Of a stretch of DNA of 64,000 bases, positions 13,201-26,600 are shown piece by piece. Under the pieces are notes generated by a model. It saw only the letters and a program-made list of their open reading frames with translations. It searched no databases and was not told the DNA's origin. Each line of letters begins with the position of its first letter. The stretch's first letter is position 1. Both the position numbers and the translations under genes were made by a program. This stretch comes from Aspidiotus rigidus (taxonomy: Eukaryota; Arthropoda; Insecta; Hemiptera; Diaspididae): contig JAVHKY010000015.1 in assembly GCA_035079385.1 (NCBI GenBank), positions 4,526,001-4,590,000 of the forward strand, read 5' to 3'.

Positions 13201-16200
13201 CAGTGCGAGTAACATCCAGTGTAAAAGTCAATACAATTTCTAATTTTGATTATAAATGATATATGATAGTAAAACAGATAGAATCCAAGTTCTGCTGGTA
13301 AGAGGATTGGATCACATGATCCAAGGTTTCCCAAATACGAGTCAAGAACAGGAAAGCCAATTTTGGAAGATTTTAAGTTTTTTTATAATTAGAGTTCGAT
13401 CTCTACCAAGAACTGGAAGACATTGAGGGTGTCTAACGCTCCCATTCTTGAAACGCAAACAAATCTTCATTTGTCGGGAGTACATTCTTGGAAATATCCT
13501 GTCTGCACAAAAATCTAACCTAATTCACAGACTTCGAAAATATCTGTCCTAAATTCCGATAAAGGCCCTACATGACGTCATTAGGGGAACTCGAGATAAT
13601 TTCGCCAAAAGAAAAGAAGACGGCGGAGGTGGTTGACCTGAAAGGTGTGACGACGCCAGGGCGCATTAGAGCAAGGCATCATTAGTGGGTGGTCGAAAAT
13701 GTCGAAAATTTCGACGGAAAAGCGAAGAGGGAGAGATGACTAACCTTGAAGAGGAGAAGGGTGTGGCGTCTACTACACTCAACATTATGCAAATATGATG
13801 TCATCAGGCTGAGACGTTTATAAAGCATGACCTCATCGGGCCGAAGAGTAGAAGCGAAAGTTGGCCGATTTAATTGAGGAACTTGAAGAAAATTTCAATC
13901 AAGAGTCGAGGGGCGGCAGATCTTTTTGAGAAACTCGGAAAAAGGCGAAAACTCGAATCAAAATCATTATAAAGATTCGCAAAAGTTTCAAAGTCTCCAG
14001 CTGATGGCTGCACTTGCATTCAAGTTCGCGTTTCTGGCACAAAATGACGAATCTTGGATCGCAAAATCCATGTGCACAACTTACATGACCTTCGTAAGAT
14101 GTTTTCAAAAAACTGGTGACTGAAGTAAAAACACTATAAGAAGAGAAGCAATAGAACTCCTGTCTTGTACAAGATCAAGTCTCCAGCTGATGGCTAAGTT
14201 CCGCCTTTTTGGCGCAAAATGACGAGTCTTGGATCGCAAAATCCATGTGCACAACTTACATGACCTTCGCAGGACGCTTTCAAAAAACCGGTTGCTACTG
14301 AAGCAGAAACACTATAAAAAGAGAAGTAATGGAACTTCTGTCTCGTACAGATCAAGTCTCCAGCTGATGACTAGGTTCCGCGTTTTTGATGTAAAATGAA
14401 GAGTCTTGGATCGCAAAATCCATGTGCACAACTTACATGACCTTCGCAGGACATTTTCAGAAAACCAATGGCTACTAAAGTAAAAACACTATTAGAAAAG
14501 AAGTTATGGAACTGCTGTCTCGTACAGGGTCAAGTCTCCAGCTGATGGCTAAGTTCCGCATTTTTGGCGCAGAATGACGGGTCTTGAATCGCAAAATCCA
14601 TGTGCACAACTTACATGCGCGCCGCAGGACGCTTTCGAAAAAGCGAAGGCTACTGAAGCAGAAACACTATAAAAAGAAAACTAATGGAACTCCTGTCTCA
14701 TACAGGATCAAGTCTCCAGCTGATGGCCAAGTTCCGTGTTTTTGGCGCAGAATGACGGGTCTTGAATTGCAAAATCCATGTGCACAACTTACATGAGCGC
14801 CGCAGAACGTTTTCAAAAAGCCGGTGACAACAGAAGCAGAAACACTATAAGAAGAGAAGAAATGGAACTATTGTGTTGTACCGGATCAAGTTTCCAGCTG
14901 ATGGCTAAGTTCCGCGTTTTTGGCGCGAAATGACGAGTCTTGGATCGCGAAATCTATGTGCACAACTTGCATGATCTTCGCAGGACGTTTTCAAAAAACC
15001 AGAGGCTACTAGAGTAAAGACAATAGAACTCCTATCTTCAAGTTTTCCATTTTTGGCGCAAAATTACGTCATCAATGTACAGAAAAATGAATGTAATGCT
15101 GCCATTTGCTGCAGACTTCATCGTATACAAACTACAGCCCTTTTTTTCACCAGAGGTGAGAGCCTCATCAGTATCATTAGAATACAGAAACTTGTACGAA
15201 TCCACAGATTGAGGAACAACCAACCAGTTATCACAAGCAGAAGCCGTTGGAGTATTTCACAGGTGGATACATAGTGGAGAAGTGACAGTATATCTGATTT
15301 TCAGAGTAAGACTGTACAGAAATGAATAGGATTCTTTCAGGATCAAATTTTCAAGAACGACCACAAGGAACAGGGAACATCTCAAATTTAAGATTCTTTA
15401 TAAGAAGTAACCTTTCAACACATCAAAAGAAAGTTAACAATATCTTTCTTTTTTTTTTTCATCAACTGGGCATAAATATGGGAAAAGTTTTGTAAAAAAA
15501 GAAAAAAATGCATCAAGTAATGATTACAGATCCAGAGGTCTCAAATATGAAGTTATTGAGCAGAATGCAATGGATGAAGTTATTCAAAAATCAACTCTCC
15601 TGAACAGATTGATTGTACCGATTTCTCATCCTTATCAGAGACGCATCGGTCGTGGTTCGCAAAATCTCTGCGCACAACTTACATGACTCTCGCAGAACGT
15701 TTTCAAAAAACAAGAGGCTACTAAAGTAATGACGTAAAGACACTATCAGGGGAGAAGTAATGAGACACCTCTGTAGTATAGGATCAAGTCTTGAGCTGGT
15801 GGCTGCACTTCTATTCAAGTTCAACGTTTTTCGCCCGAAATGACGTCATCAGAGTAGAGAAAAATGAGCGTATACAGTCCGTAGGACCAGCTTCATCTTA
15901 TACAAGCTACAGTCACATTATACTTCCCTTTCTAGTGTTTTATCACAGGCGAGTGGCCTAGGGCATTACATTCATGTACTTTATTGACGTCATTTTGTGC
16001 CAAAAAAGCAAAACTTGAATGCAAGTGTAGTCATCAACTAGACACTTTATCTTATACAAACTGAAATTCTATCATATCTCTGCTTCTAGGTTCATCAAAA
16101 AGAACATACAACTCGTAAGAATCCACAGGTTGAGGAACAACCATCCAATTATCACACGCAGGGGCGCTCGGAGTATTTCATGGTTAGACACCTAAAAGAG

Positions 16201-19200
16201 AAGTGATTGTAGATCTGATTTTCAGGGTGAAACAGCATAAAGTTGAATACGATAGGAGTTCCACATCATTGATAACAAGGTCATAAGCTTGCTGTCTCTG
16301 TAGCAAATTGAAAGCCATCTCGCAGATGGTACAACTCCGTTCCATTTCATCGAATCAAGAGCCTTTTACAAACTAGCACAAGTAAGTAGGTTCTGTGAGC
16401 TCCAAATCATCATCCCGACACTTCGTCGCGCAATGAAAACTTCCACCGCGTCATCTACTTACCTGTCTGAGAGGGAGGCGAAACATCGTAGGGCACCATC
16501 GGCAACGTGAGCGTCTTCGTGCTTCAGCAGCGTCGACAGCGATTCGACGTACACGGGCAACGACGAGTCTTGCGGTTCCATTTTCGAACAAAGACGCGAC
16601 ACGACGACCATCGCTGAATGTAAGGTATCTTTGTGGATAGCCGACCCGTTGTCACGGATGAATGATAATACGCAATTCAAACCTCCAGCATCGAATACCG
16701 CTCCCGCTTCCCGTGTACAAATTAATTCTAATACCTGCGTAAAATCACAAAAAAATCGATTGTTATTCGATACTGCGTAGGATAAACAGCGAGCGCGCGT
16801 GATCTAATCCCGCGACGCCGCCGCTGATAATTTCGTCAAAATTTTACAGAACATGCCTTAACACATTGTTCGGCCAAATCGCGACTGGTTCTCGAATCTA
16901 GCTCAGCGACGACCAAACGATTGCAAATGGCTTTCACCGCACCATCCATTGAGATAATTCGTCTAGTGCACTCCGCTGACACATCCAGGTAATAGGTTAT
17001 CGCTCTGGCAGTAACTTCGAGTACATTGTCCGGCGCACACTCGTCCAAAAATATATTACAAAGTGCCGGTAGGAATGAGCGAGGTGGACAGCTGTAAGCG
17101 GGAAATATTAAAGAATTAATTATCCGAATTTTTCTACGTCAAGTAGCGAGAAATGTACAACGACTACGACTACAAAAGAAGGAAGAGAGAGGAGGCGAAG
17201 ATTCGTAAAATGACTGGCAGTTAACAACAGATTGGACTTGTGCGAGAGTCGACTGGCAACTACTGCACATCAGCCAACCGAAGCTCTCTCGATGTGTGCA
17301 TTACGTCAAAATTTAAATATCAATCCGAGGTTAATGTCCTGTTTGGCTGGCTAGAAGTTACATATAGGCTCGCGAAAGCCGAAAATTTCGCTAGCTCAAT
17401 TGGAATTAGGCCCACTAGTAGTGTACGATTTCCCTTCAACAGAACCGCACGCTATCAATTATTGATATTCTTTACTTCCTCCAACGCAAATTTCTACGAC
17501 GCGACATTCAAAAATCACGACTTCCTCATTATACCTTCATTCCCCTCATTCTGTACAGAGAGGTATCAATATTACTCGAACATTCGTTTCTCATTTCTCG
17601 TGTTACGATGTTTTACATTCACGTAGTATCTTTCATCTCCTTTGTTTTCTTTTATTTTTTTCTTCTCTCGTTAGCATACCGATATGATGGGATCAGTTGA
17701 AACTTGGTCAAACTGGAAAAACGAGTCCGAGACATTGCTTCAGCTTGAATCGATATCTCGAGAAAGGAAAAGAAGCGAAAAAAAAAAAAAAAAAAACATA
17801 ATACCCAGTACTGTCTCGGATAAGTTGAAGCTCGCAAAAATCGTCGAGGTAACACAAAAGTTATCTTATACGTTTTCGATACTCGGATCTTTCGTAATAA
17901 TTGTACTTAATCCAAAATATTAATTCTTAATCTTTCATTTTAATCTACCAAAATGAAACGAGAGGGACCAGCGTGTCATTCGGATAATAATTTCATCTGA
18001 AAATATGGAAAAACCGGTCCGGAACCTCGATATACTCGACTTCGATGGTGCATTCGTAGGCTCGTGTATCGGGGCCAAGAGAACTGAGCTCATAACTGCC
18101 CGCCATCCATTCGGAAAGATCGTCGTTTGTAAGAAAAATGTTGATTTATTAGAAAGTTTACGTTCAAAAATTCGTCAATATTATCGTCGATTGTTCAACG
18201 TTATGACGCAATTAGTTGAGCAAATAGAATTTCTTTTTTTTTCTCTCTCTCTCTCTCTCTCTCGACGCGAAATAATGTACGCGAAGAATTAAAAGGTCAT
18301 TCATAACGGGGAGTATGTTTCGAAAATAAAATACGAACAAAAAGTTGAAAGTTCAATCGAATACATCGGAAAGGCTAAACTTCGTTGAAATGGATTTTCA
18401 AGTTCGTTCATAATATTTTGAAGTTTTTGTTCGAAATTCAATTTCGATGCCATGATTTCTGCTCAATGTATGTAACATCTTGGCATCGATATACTAAACA
18501 TGATTATGAATTGGAATTGGGATCATGAGGTTTCCCTTATAATACGACGAATTTCTAACGTTTTGCTTTCGAAAAATTCGCCAACACGAATGACCTTTTA
18601 ATGTTTTCGGAAAATCCTGATGGAAACACTTCTCACTCACTTCAGGGACGAATTGGATATATTGATCTATGATATCTCAAGATTACATCAATTTGTTTTT
18701 TAATACAGCTTCTGGATCTATAGATGACTCAGCGTGGGAAAAAAAATCATTATTTGTTCTCTCGAATTTCATGTTTTTCAACGGGAAGGGAGATGGATGA
18801 AGTATTTGAAAATTGTGGTAGAAAATAAACCCAACTGCGGTAGCAAGAAGACTAACTATAGGTAACGTGGGTATTAACAAGAAATCTAATGAGACCTCAA
18901 TCTTGTATTATAGGATTAAGTCTCTATCAGCTGATGGCTGCACTTGCGTTCAGGTTGTGCGCGTTTGGCGTAAAATGACGTCATCACAGAATAGAAAAAA
19001 AGATGCAAATACAGCCACCAGCTGCAGACTCAATTGTATACAAAGTGGAGCTCCATATATCTTGCCTTATGGTTTTTCAGGATGGTTTTGTTCACGTTAA
19101 TGAACGCGAAAGAACGGCGTTCGGGTTCATTTGAATTCAGAGAACAGAAGACGGAAATGTCGCGTCGTACATTTCTGTGACATCACATTCACTAATGACA

Positions 19201-22200
19201 GTAATAAGAATGATTCAAATAAGGTAAAATTTCTGTTCAGGTTTATGAACGCTAGAAAATGAACAAATCCAGCCAAACGAACGGTGTTTCAATTCAGCGA
19301 ACAAGAGGCAGGAATATCTTTGTTTTTTTGTGACTTTTTCCTAAGGACTGCTCACCCAATCGCACTGGCTGACAACTTGGTGAAAACTAACCCATTAAAT
19401 TAATTGGCTTCGGCTATCAGCTAGTGGCTAACCCGGTCTCATTGGCTAGCTAATCGTGATCGAAAATTTCTTGTCTCACGGCTAATACCTAAAAGCTTCG
19501 GCTTAGGTAAGGAACCCTGCTTTTCTGTGACGTCTCATTTACTGAGATGAAAGCCAAAAGCTGAATTCTTGCTGATGAGAGCAAAACTGAAAGTCAGCTT
19601 TTCAATTGGGTTTATCGGAAAAAACGTCCGCCGTCCGGCGATGCTAGGAGCTCGAAAATTTACAAGTCTCCCTTCTACCATATATAGCTTGGGAACGAGG
19701 TCTGTGACGTCACAGAACACTTTTTTTCAAGTTCCCCTTCCATTATGTACAGCTCAAAACAAGGTGTTTGAAAAGAGGTGTGCTCAGTTCGATTGTAAAC
19801 AAAACGCAACCCGCACGCACATTTAAAAATACATGGGACGCGGAACCGAGTGACGTCACCCGATTCCGTTTTTACAATGTTTTAAATGGAGATCAGCTGA
19901 TGTAGCGCCTTGTTGTTTACAATGAGCTGAGCACACCTCTTTTCAAACACCTTGAGCTCAAAAGTCCGGACCTATGACATCACAATATGATGACGTCATA
20001 GGTCAGCCTTGTGACGTCACAATCTACATTTTTCATAAAACAGGTTCCATGCCACCCCTCGTTTAGCTACGTTAAAGAACCAATCCGTGAGTTTTTTGAA
20101 CTTCCCAAAGCTGAAAGCGCAAATAAGCCAAATTTCTTCAGCTTTTTGTTTTTGGCTTCTCCATTTTCTTTTGCAAAATAGGAAAGTATAGAAATAAGAA
20201 TGGACTGAGTTATTTATCATAACAAAAATGTCGATTGTGATCGATTTTCTTTGGCAAGAGTACGCATTTTGCAGGACATCGGTCCAACCAGCATTTTGGC
20301 TCCCATAAGAAATACATGCGGAGCAAAGATCACTAAGCAACTAAATATGAAAAATAATACGACAAAGATTTTTTTTTTTTTTCCCAGATTGATAGCAAAA
20401 ACCTGACATATTTGAAATGTAAAATAATATTTCTTGTATCAACTTTTTTAATAAATTGGTAACCTGATGATCTATGCTCCGCATATGAGAGCCGAATTGA
20501 CGAATGACATTGACGTCAGGATAACTCAGTCCATCACAGATCTACTGCAATATCCAATATCTTCTATTCAGTAAAACTTACTCCATACCACATCTAACTA
20601 ATGTGAAAAGACAAGAAAGATTGGTTCTAGTTCAGTTCAGCCGCTCAGCATAGGAGCCTGTAATGCAGTCATCCAGTAGACATGAGCACAAACTGGAGAA
20701 TAGGTATCTTCCTTAGGTATAACAAAGTTCCAATTCGCCAGATCGTTTCGTCTAGACTGACATGCCTTCATGACATTGATCAGCCAAAACTCAGCTGAAT
20801 TTTTCCAAAAGTCGAGAGCCACACTTTTCAAGGTCGTAAGAGTAGGTCAAAAGCCAGAACTGAAATTTCCGGCTGTAGTACTGTTGATTCAAATGAAATA
20901 TAAGTACTCTAACATATGGCTTTTGAATCGAGGGTGTTAGGTTTCAGTCAAGTCAAACGATAAAACTGACCAACGACTAAAATTTCTTGACTGACTGCTG
21001 ATGAATCAGATTTTTCGACACTAACTCATTGACCGACTGACTAATGAGTTGATGACTGAAATTTTCCTGCGTGACTGAAAAACTGAACTTGACAAAAAAA
21101 TCAACAGAAATGGTATTTCTGCTTTAAATCAAAATGGACCATTTTTGCTGATCAATCTATTTTTGGGATCAAAGTCATTGCATTTTACTCACGAGTCATG
21201 AGTTACTTCCCCCCTCCCCCGTAACAAATTTATCAAAGTAGTAAAGAGTACAAAACCAGGGTGACTACAAAAAAATTGACAAGTAAAAATGAAGCACTTT
21301 CGCAGAACCTTCTCCAGGATTTTTCAGTTTGCCCACGTTGATATTGAAAATTTCAATTATATCCTCATTACACCGATATACAAAACCTCAGTGATCTACC
21401 ATCGAACCACTCATCACTCATCCTGACGCTCAGTGACACTGTCCTCTGCAAAAACCCACAAACACGCCTTACCACAGGTCGCACCAACTGGGATGTCTAT
21501 CGAATTGAACTGCATAAGCTAATCAACTTACGTGCATCACTGAAGACCGCAGCTGAACTAGAAACAGCAGTGGAGGATCTTAATACAGCCTTAACAACAG
21601 CAGCTTCACTTGCTACACCAGTAAACACCAAGCAGGCCCCAACTACAGTATACTACCCAGTAGAGGTACGCCAGGCAATCCGTGAAAGGCGCAAAGCACG
21701 CCACAAATGGCAGACTACAAGAAATCCGGCTCACAAAGCCGAATTCAATGCCAGCAGCAAGAAAGCTGAAGAACTGATTCGACAAACTAATGAAGAATCC
21801 TTCAACCAATTCATCTCCTCACTTGATCCAACTCCAGTGACAAACTACTCGCTGGGGAAAGTGGCAAACTCTCGTAACAAACCACCAACCCACAAGCCGC
21901 GTAAAAGCTGACAACTCCTGGGCCCTTTGTGGCCAAGACAAAGCTGAAACGCTTGCAAACTACTTTGAAACCACGTTCAGGCCAAATGACATCATCACTG
22001 ACGTCACTCCAGAAAATAAAAGCAAGGAAGCAGAGCCGATCCGACCATTCTCCGCCAAAAGAAGTTCTTACAACAATATCCAAGCTCCGTGTGAAGAAAG
22101 CACCTGGAATGGACCTGATTACTGCAAACATGCTCAAGGAGGCGCCAAAGAAATTACGAGTAATCCTCACTTATATCTTTAATGCCATAATGCGACTCCG

Positions 22201-23584
22201 ACACTTCCCCAACCAATGAAAACTGGCAAAAATTATCGTAGTACCGAAACCAGGAAAGCCGCTAAATCACCCCAAATCGTACAGACCAATATCTTTACTG
22301 CCGCTGCTCTCCAAAGTCTTTGAAAAACTGTACCTTTCAAGACTGAGGGAAGTCACCACAATCCCGGACCACCAGTTTGGTTTTCGCTCGTGCCACTCCA
22401 CGTTAGAGCAGGTTCACCGGGTGGCAACAAACATAAGTCAGGCTCTGGAACAAAAGCAATACTGCCCAGCTCACTTTCTGGATGTCAGCCAAGCGTTCGA
22501 CAGGGTCTGGCATGAGGGACTGATACATAAAGTCAGCGAAACTATCTCTAGTCAGCATGTTGCTATACTGTCATCCTATCTCAGCAACCGCTCGTTTCAG
22601 GTACAATACGGTGAAACCACTTCGACCAGGAAACCTATCCTCGCCGGGGTCCCCCAGGGCAGTGTCTTGGGGCCGCATCTATATCTCTTATATACGGCAG
22701 ATATTCCTCCACTGGAAAATGCAATGCTGGCCACCTTCGCTGACGATACGGTAATACTAGCGAAAAACTCAGACTATAACACTGCTGTGGCGCAACTGCA
22801 AGATGAAACGAACACCATATACAACTGGACCCGTAAATGGAAAATTAAAATAAATGAACTAAAATCTGTCAGAGTAGACTTTGCCTTGAGACCGCATGGA
22901 TATATATCAATACACATTAACAGGGTTCCTGTTCCGAGATCTGACACGGCAAAATACTTAGGTGTATACCTAGACTCAAAGTTGACCTGGCGAGACCACA
23001 TCCTCAAGAAAAGAGAAGCAATAAAACTTGCGTTTCGGCAACTATACTGGATGTTCCGAGCAGAAAATAAGGTATCCCTCCGAAATAAGAGAATTTTATA
23101 CGTAACAGTGCTCAGACCTATCTGGATATATGCAGCTCCTCTCTGGGGTTGCTCAGCAAAAACAAGTATTGAGATCATCCAGCGAGTCCAAAATAATATA
23201 CTGAGGAAAATGACAGGTGCTCCCTGGTATTTTCACAACGACACACTTCATCAAGAACTCGACATAAATCTGGTCACCGAAATCCTACATAGACTCACAG
23301 AAAACTATGAATCCCGTCTTCACACACATCCAAACATCGAAGCATAAGCCTGCTGGAACAATCCTCCACACGTCGGTTAAAACGGAAACACTTCACAGAA
23401 ATTTAATGAAACTACGTGTTTGTTCTATATCATCATTATCATCACTATATTATCACTATTATTGTTGTATTGTCATTATTGATGCTGTTATTATTAGTCG
23501 CCGAGCGGGCTGCCACTCGGCCTAACTAATTTTAAGATGATAAAACTATAGGTAGATGTATTCGTATAGTTCCTAATAAATTTC

Positions 23585-23620
<36 letters not shown>

Positions 23621-26600
23621 TATTTTTTATAAGTTGAAGCACCACCTTGAGATAAAAATGAAGGACTTGGAAAATTTTTTTCGGGAGTTTCAGTAGGACT
23701 TTCATCGCCCAATCCGAAAATTGAAGGACTTTTTAGCATCTGTAGACACCCTGAAAACATATAATTCCCGAGTCCACTTTATAATGGGGATATCATTTTA
23801 TTCAAGGTTCATCGGTGACAGTTTCAAACTTTCAGAATTGGTGCGGAGAAACTCTTTAAATACCAATTTCAAACCTAGACAGACGGGCGATTCTCACGAT
23901 ATTGCTCAAGGAATGAAAACAGACGAGTTCTCAAACGAACTTCAATAAACTGTTTATTCTATACTACCTTCACAAGCGTCATTTGTTATTTTCTCAGAAT
24001 AAAAAAATCAAGATTGATGTGACAAATCTCGGGAATTTTCCTCGTTTAAACACCCTTTTCTTAGGCGAGTAGCCTGTTTCAGATCAATCGTCCACGCTAT
24101 CCATCTAACTCAATAGGGAAGCATTTTTGCAAACTTTTCTCGAAATTTTCCTTTCCGTGTTTTCTTACCCGATCGAGTTGTTCGCCAACAAATTTTTCCA
24201 TTCGTACGTAATCGACTCGAAATTGAATTGAAGAATACAAATTGGCATTTGTCTCCACATTTTTGTAGAGGCAAATGCCAACTGAGATACTTTGATCTAG
24301 TCATGTTGGTTTTATAACAGTATTCGTGTATGAGTCAACTTGATCAACTTTATATGAGTTTGTGTAAACGTAATGTTTGAAAAAAAATAGTCACAACCTC
24401 ATGACTAATTAATACTCTTGTATACTTTTATGACAAACCTATTTACGATCTCTTCAAAACTTTTATAATTTATATCGTTTGTCAGTGCCTCGAACCTTGT
24501 TCCTCCTACTCTAGAATGTTCTACTCTTCTAGAATCGAAAATAATGTATAGAAGAAGTGAGAAAACCACGTTATTTAACCAAAAATAGACGGAACAACCC
24601 AAATGTGAACGTAACGAGTTGAAAATTTCTATGTTATTTTCTTGGAATGTAATTCGTGGCTCCGTTTTCCATTTCTTTCTTCCTTTTGAACAGTTCGTTC
24701 TACACACATTTTTCAACTATACTCTACAATCGACTAGAAATTCTCATTACTTCGAATTTTCGCAATTTACCGAGTCAATCACGATCGAGCCCAGAAGCGA
24801 GGTTTTTTTCTCCTTTTCCACTGATGATCGTTTTTTTTTTTTTTTTTTAGGAATAATATGACCAAGCTAAACGCATCATCAATTTCGTCTACCTAATTTA
24901 CAGTCACTCATTGAGAAATAATGTTATTTGGCGTCGTTTGCGTTTCTTTCTATTTTTTTTTTTCCTTCTCCACGTTCTTCAACTCTCGTACAGCTCACGG
25001 TTGTTTGAATGTTTAATGTTCTGGAGATGAGCCAAATTACAATTTCTGTCCACAATATTTAAAAATCATTTCTACATGCGTTTGCTTTTCGAATAAATTC
25101 GTAAGAAAAAACCGAAAATTTATGCACTCGAATCGAAATTACCTACACGCACTCCGAACGCATCGTGGACGTTTTAATTATAAGAATTCCCACTTTTCTT
25201 TTGAAAAAAATTATTCTTCGTTTTTTTAAGGTTTTGGACGCTTTTTTTTCATTAATATTCGAAGAATACGTGAGTCAGATAGTTATGCTAAAAAAAAAAA
25301 AATAATAAATAAATACAAAATTTGAATACGGATGAAATGCAACCAGCGCAACTTGGAGTATTATTCTTATAATCTATCATTTTCATTTTATTTTGGACAA
25401 TCTTAATACGGTTTCCCTGTTTTTGAAGACACTAGAATCAGATGCTTTCTTTCTTCATTTCATTTTCTGTACTTCCAAATATGTACATGCAACGCGACAT
25501 CGAGAATACTATATTCTGTTCGATCGTTTTACTAGCCATAATTGAACTGCTCGTGAGTAATTCGACTCCCTCAGATTCATTTTCAATCTCACTTGCTTAC
25601 TTTTTCCTTCTTCATATCCCCGATACTTCCTATGCACTCTTAATGAGGATTATCGTCTGCATTTCTCGTTCTATCGATCTAAACAGTTGAACAGCAACTG
25701 TGACGGAGAAACTCCTTGGTCAGTTCACTCGTCTCTCCTTCCTTCTATTCATACACAGGTATTCATTTTTGCTATCGAGTTCTTCATTCATCATGTATTT
25801 TTTAATACTTTTCTTTTTTTTTGAAGAGCGGTTCATAAAGAAGAATCGGATCAAGCAGTCTGAACTTGATCAGAAGTGTACATTTAGAATAGTCAAGCAA
25901 CTGATATTCTCAGCAATTTCTGGAGACGCATAGGGCAGCGAATTCTTGTCGTTCAAAAGCCTTCGAAAAAAACGAAGGCATCCTCACCAAAGTGAAACGA
26001 GGAATTCAGAGAACGTGTTTGGTTTTGAGAATTCCCCAGTACGTCAGTTTCCGTCGAACAACGAACGTCAGATTTTTGCAAAAACCTCTATAAAACAAGT
26101 TTCGGAACAAGGGAGTGGGTAAACTAGACCTCGGTCTCTCTTTTCTTTTATTTACCATACCCAGATTACCCTCTTTCCCCTCGCTAATCTTTAGGGTAGC
26201 ATACTTTATTACTTTCTCATCAGGTCAAAGCTGCGGACGAGGAATCGAAACTATGGAATATGACTAAGACCAGAGGCTCGAACTAGAATCGTGAAAGTAC
26301 TGTTGAACATCAAGGAGGATAAGTGCCAGCCATGCCAATTCGAAGTCTTTATTTCCGTCTCGTCTCTCCCATCGTTTGAGACGATCATTCCCAAATATTT
26401 AAATTTCTGAATCTCTTCGAGTCGTGTTCCGTTCCCAAGGATGTTCAGGGATTTGTTTGACTGCTTTCTTGCTATTCATCGCATTTTATTCGGTCTATCT
26501 CTGTCTACCTGACCTCGCTCATTCCCAAGATCTCTACTCTTCCTCTCTTCCCGCTGCGTACATTGTTCAAACATTCCAAGTAGCTATCGTCATTTCTTGA

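Noticed and set aside
13930..15045. Tandem array considered as a CRISPR array
   Set aside because: Units are 177 bp, contiguous and diverged, without unique spacers, and the genome is animal.
23618..23640. TGAAGCAC at about 21290 and 23634 as a target-site duplication of the Jockey-like LINE
   Set aside because: Only 8 bp match and the LINE's 5' end is not defined, so chance is likely.
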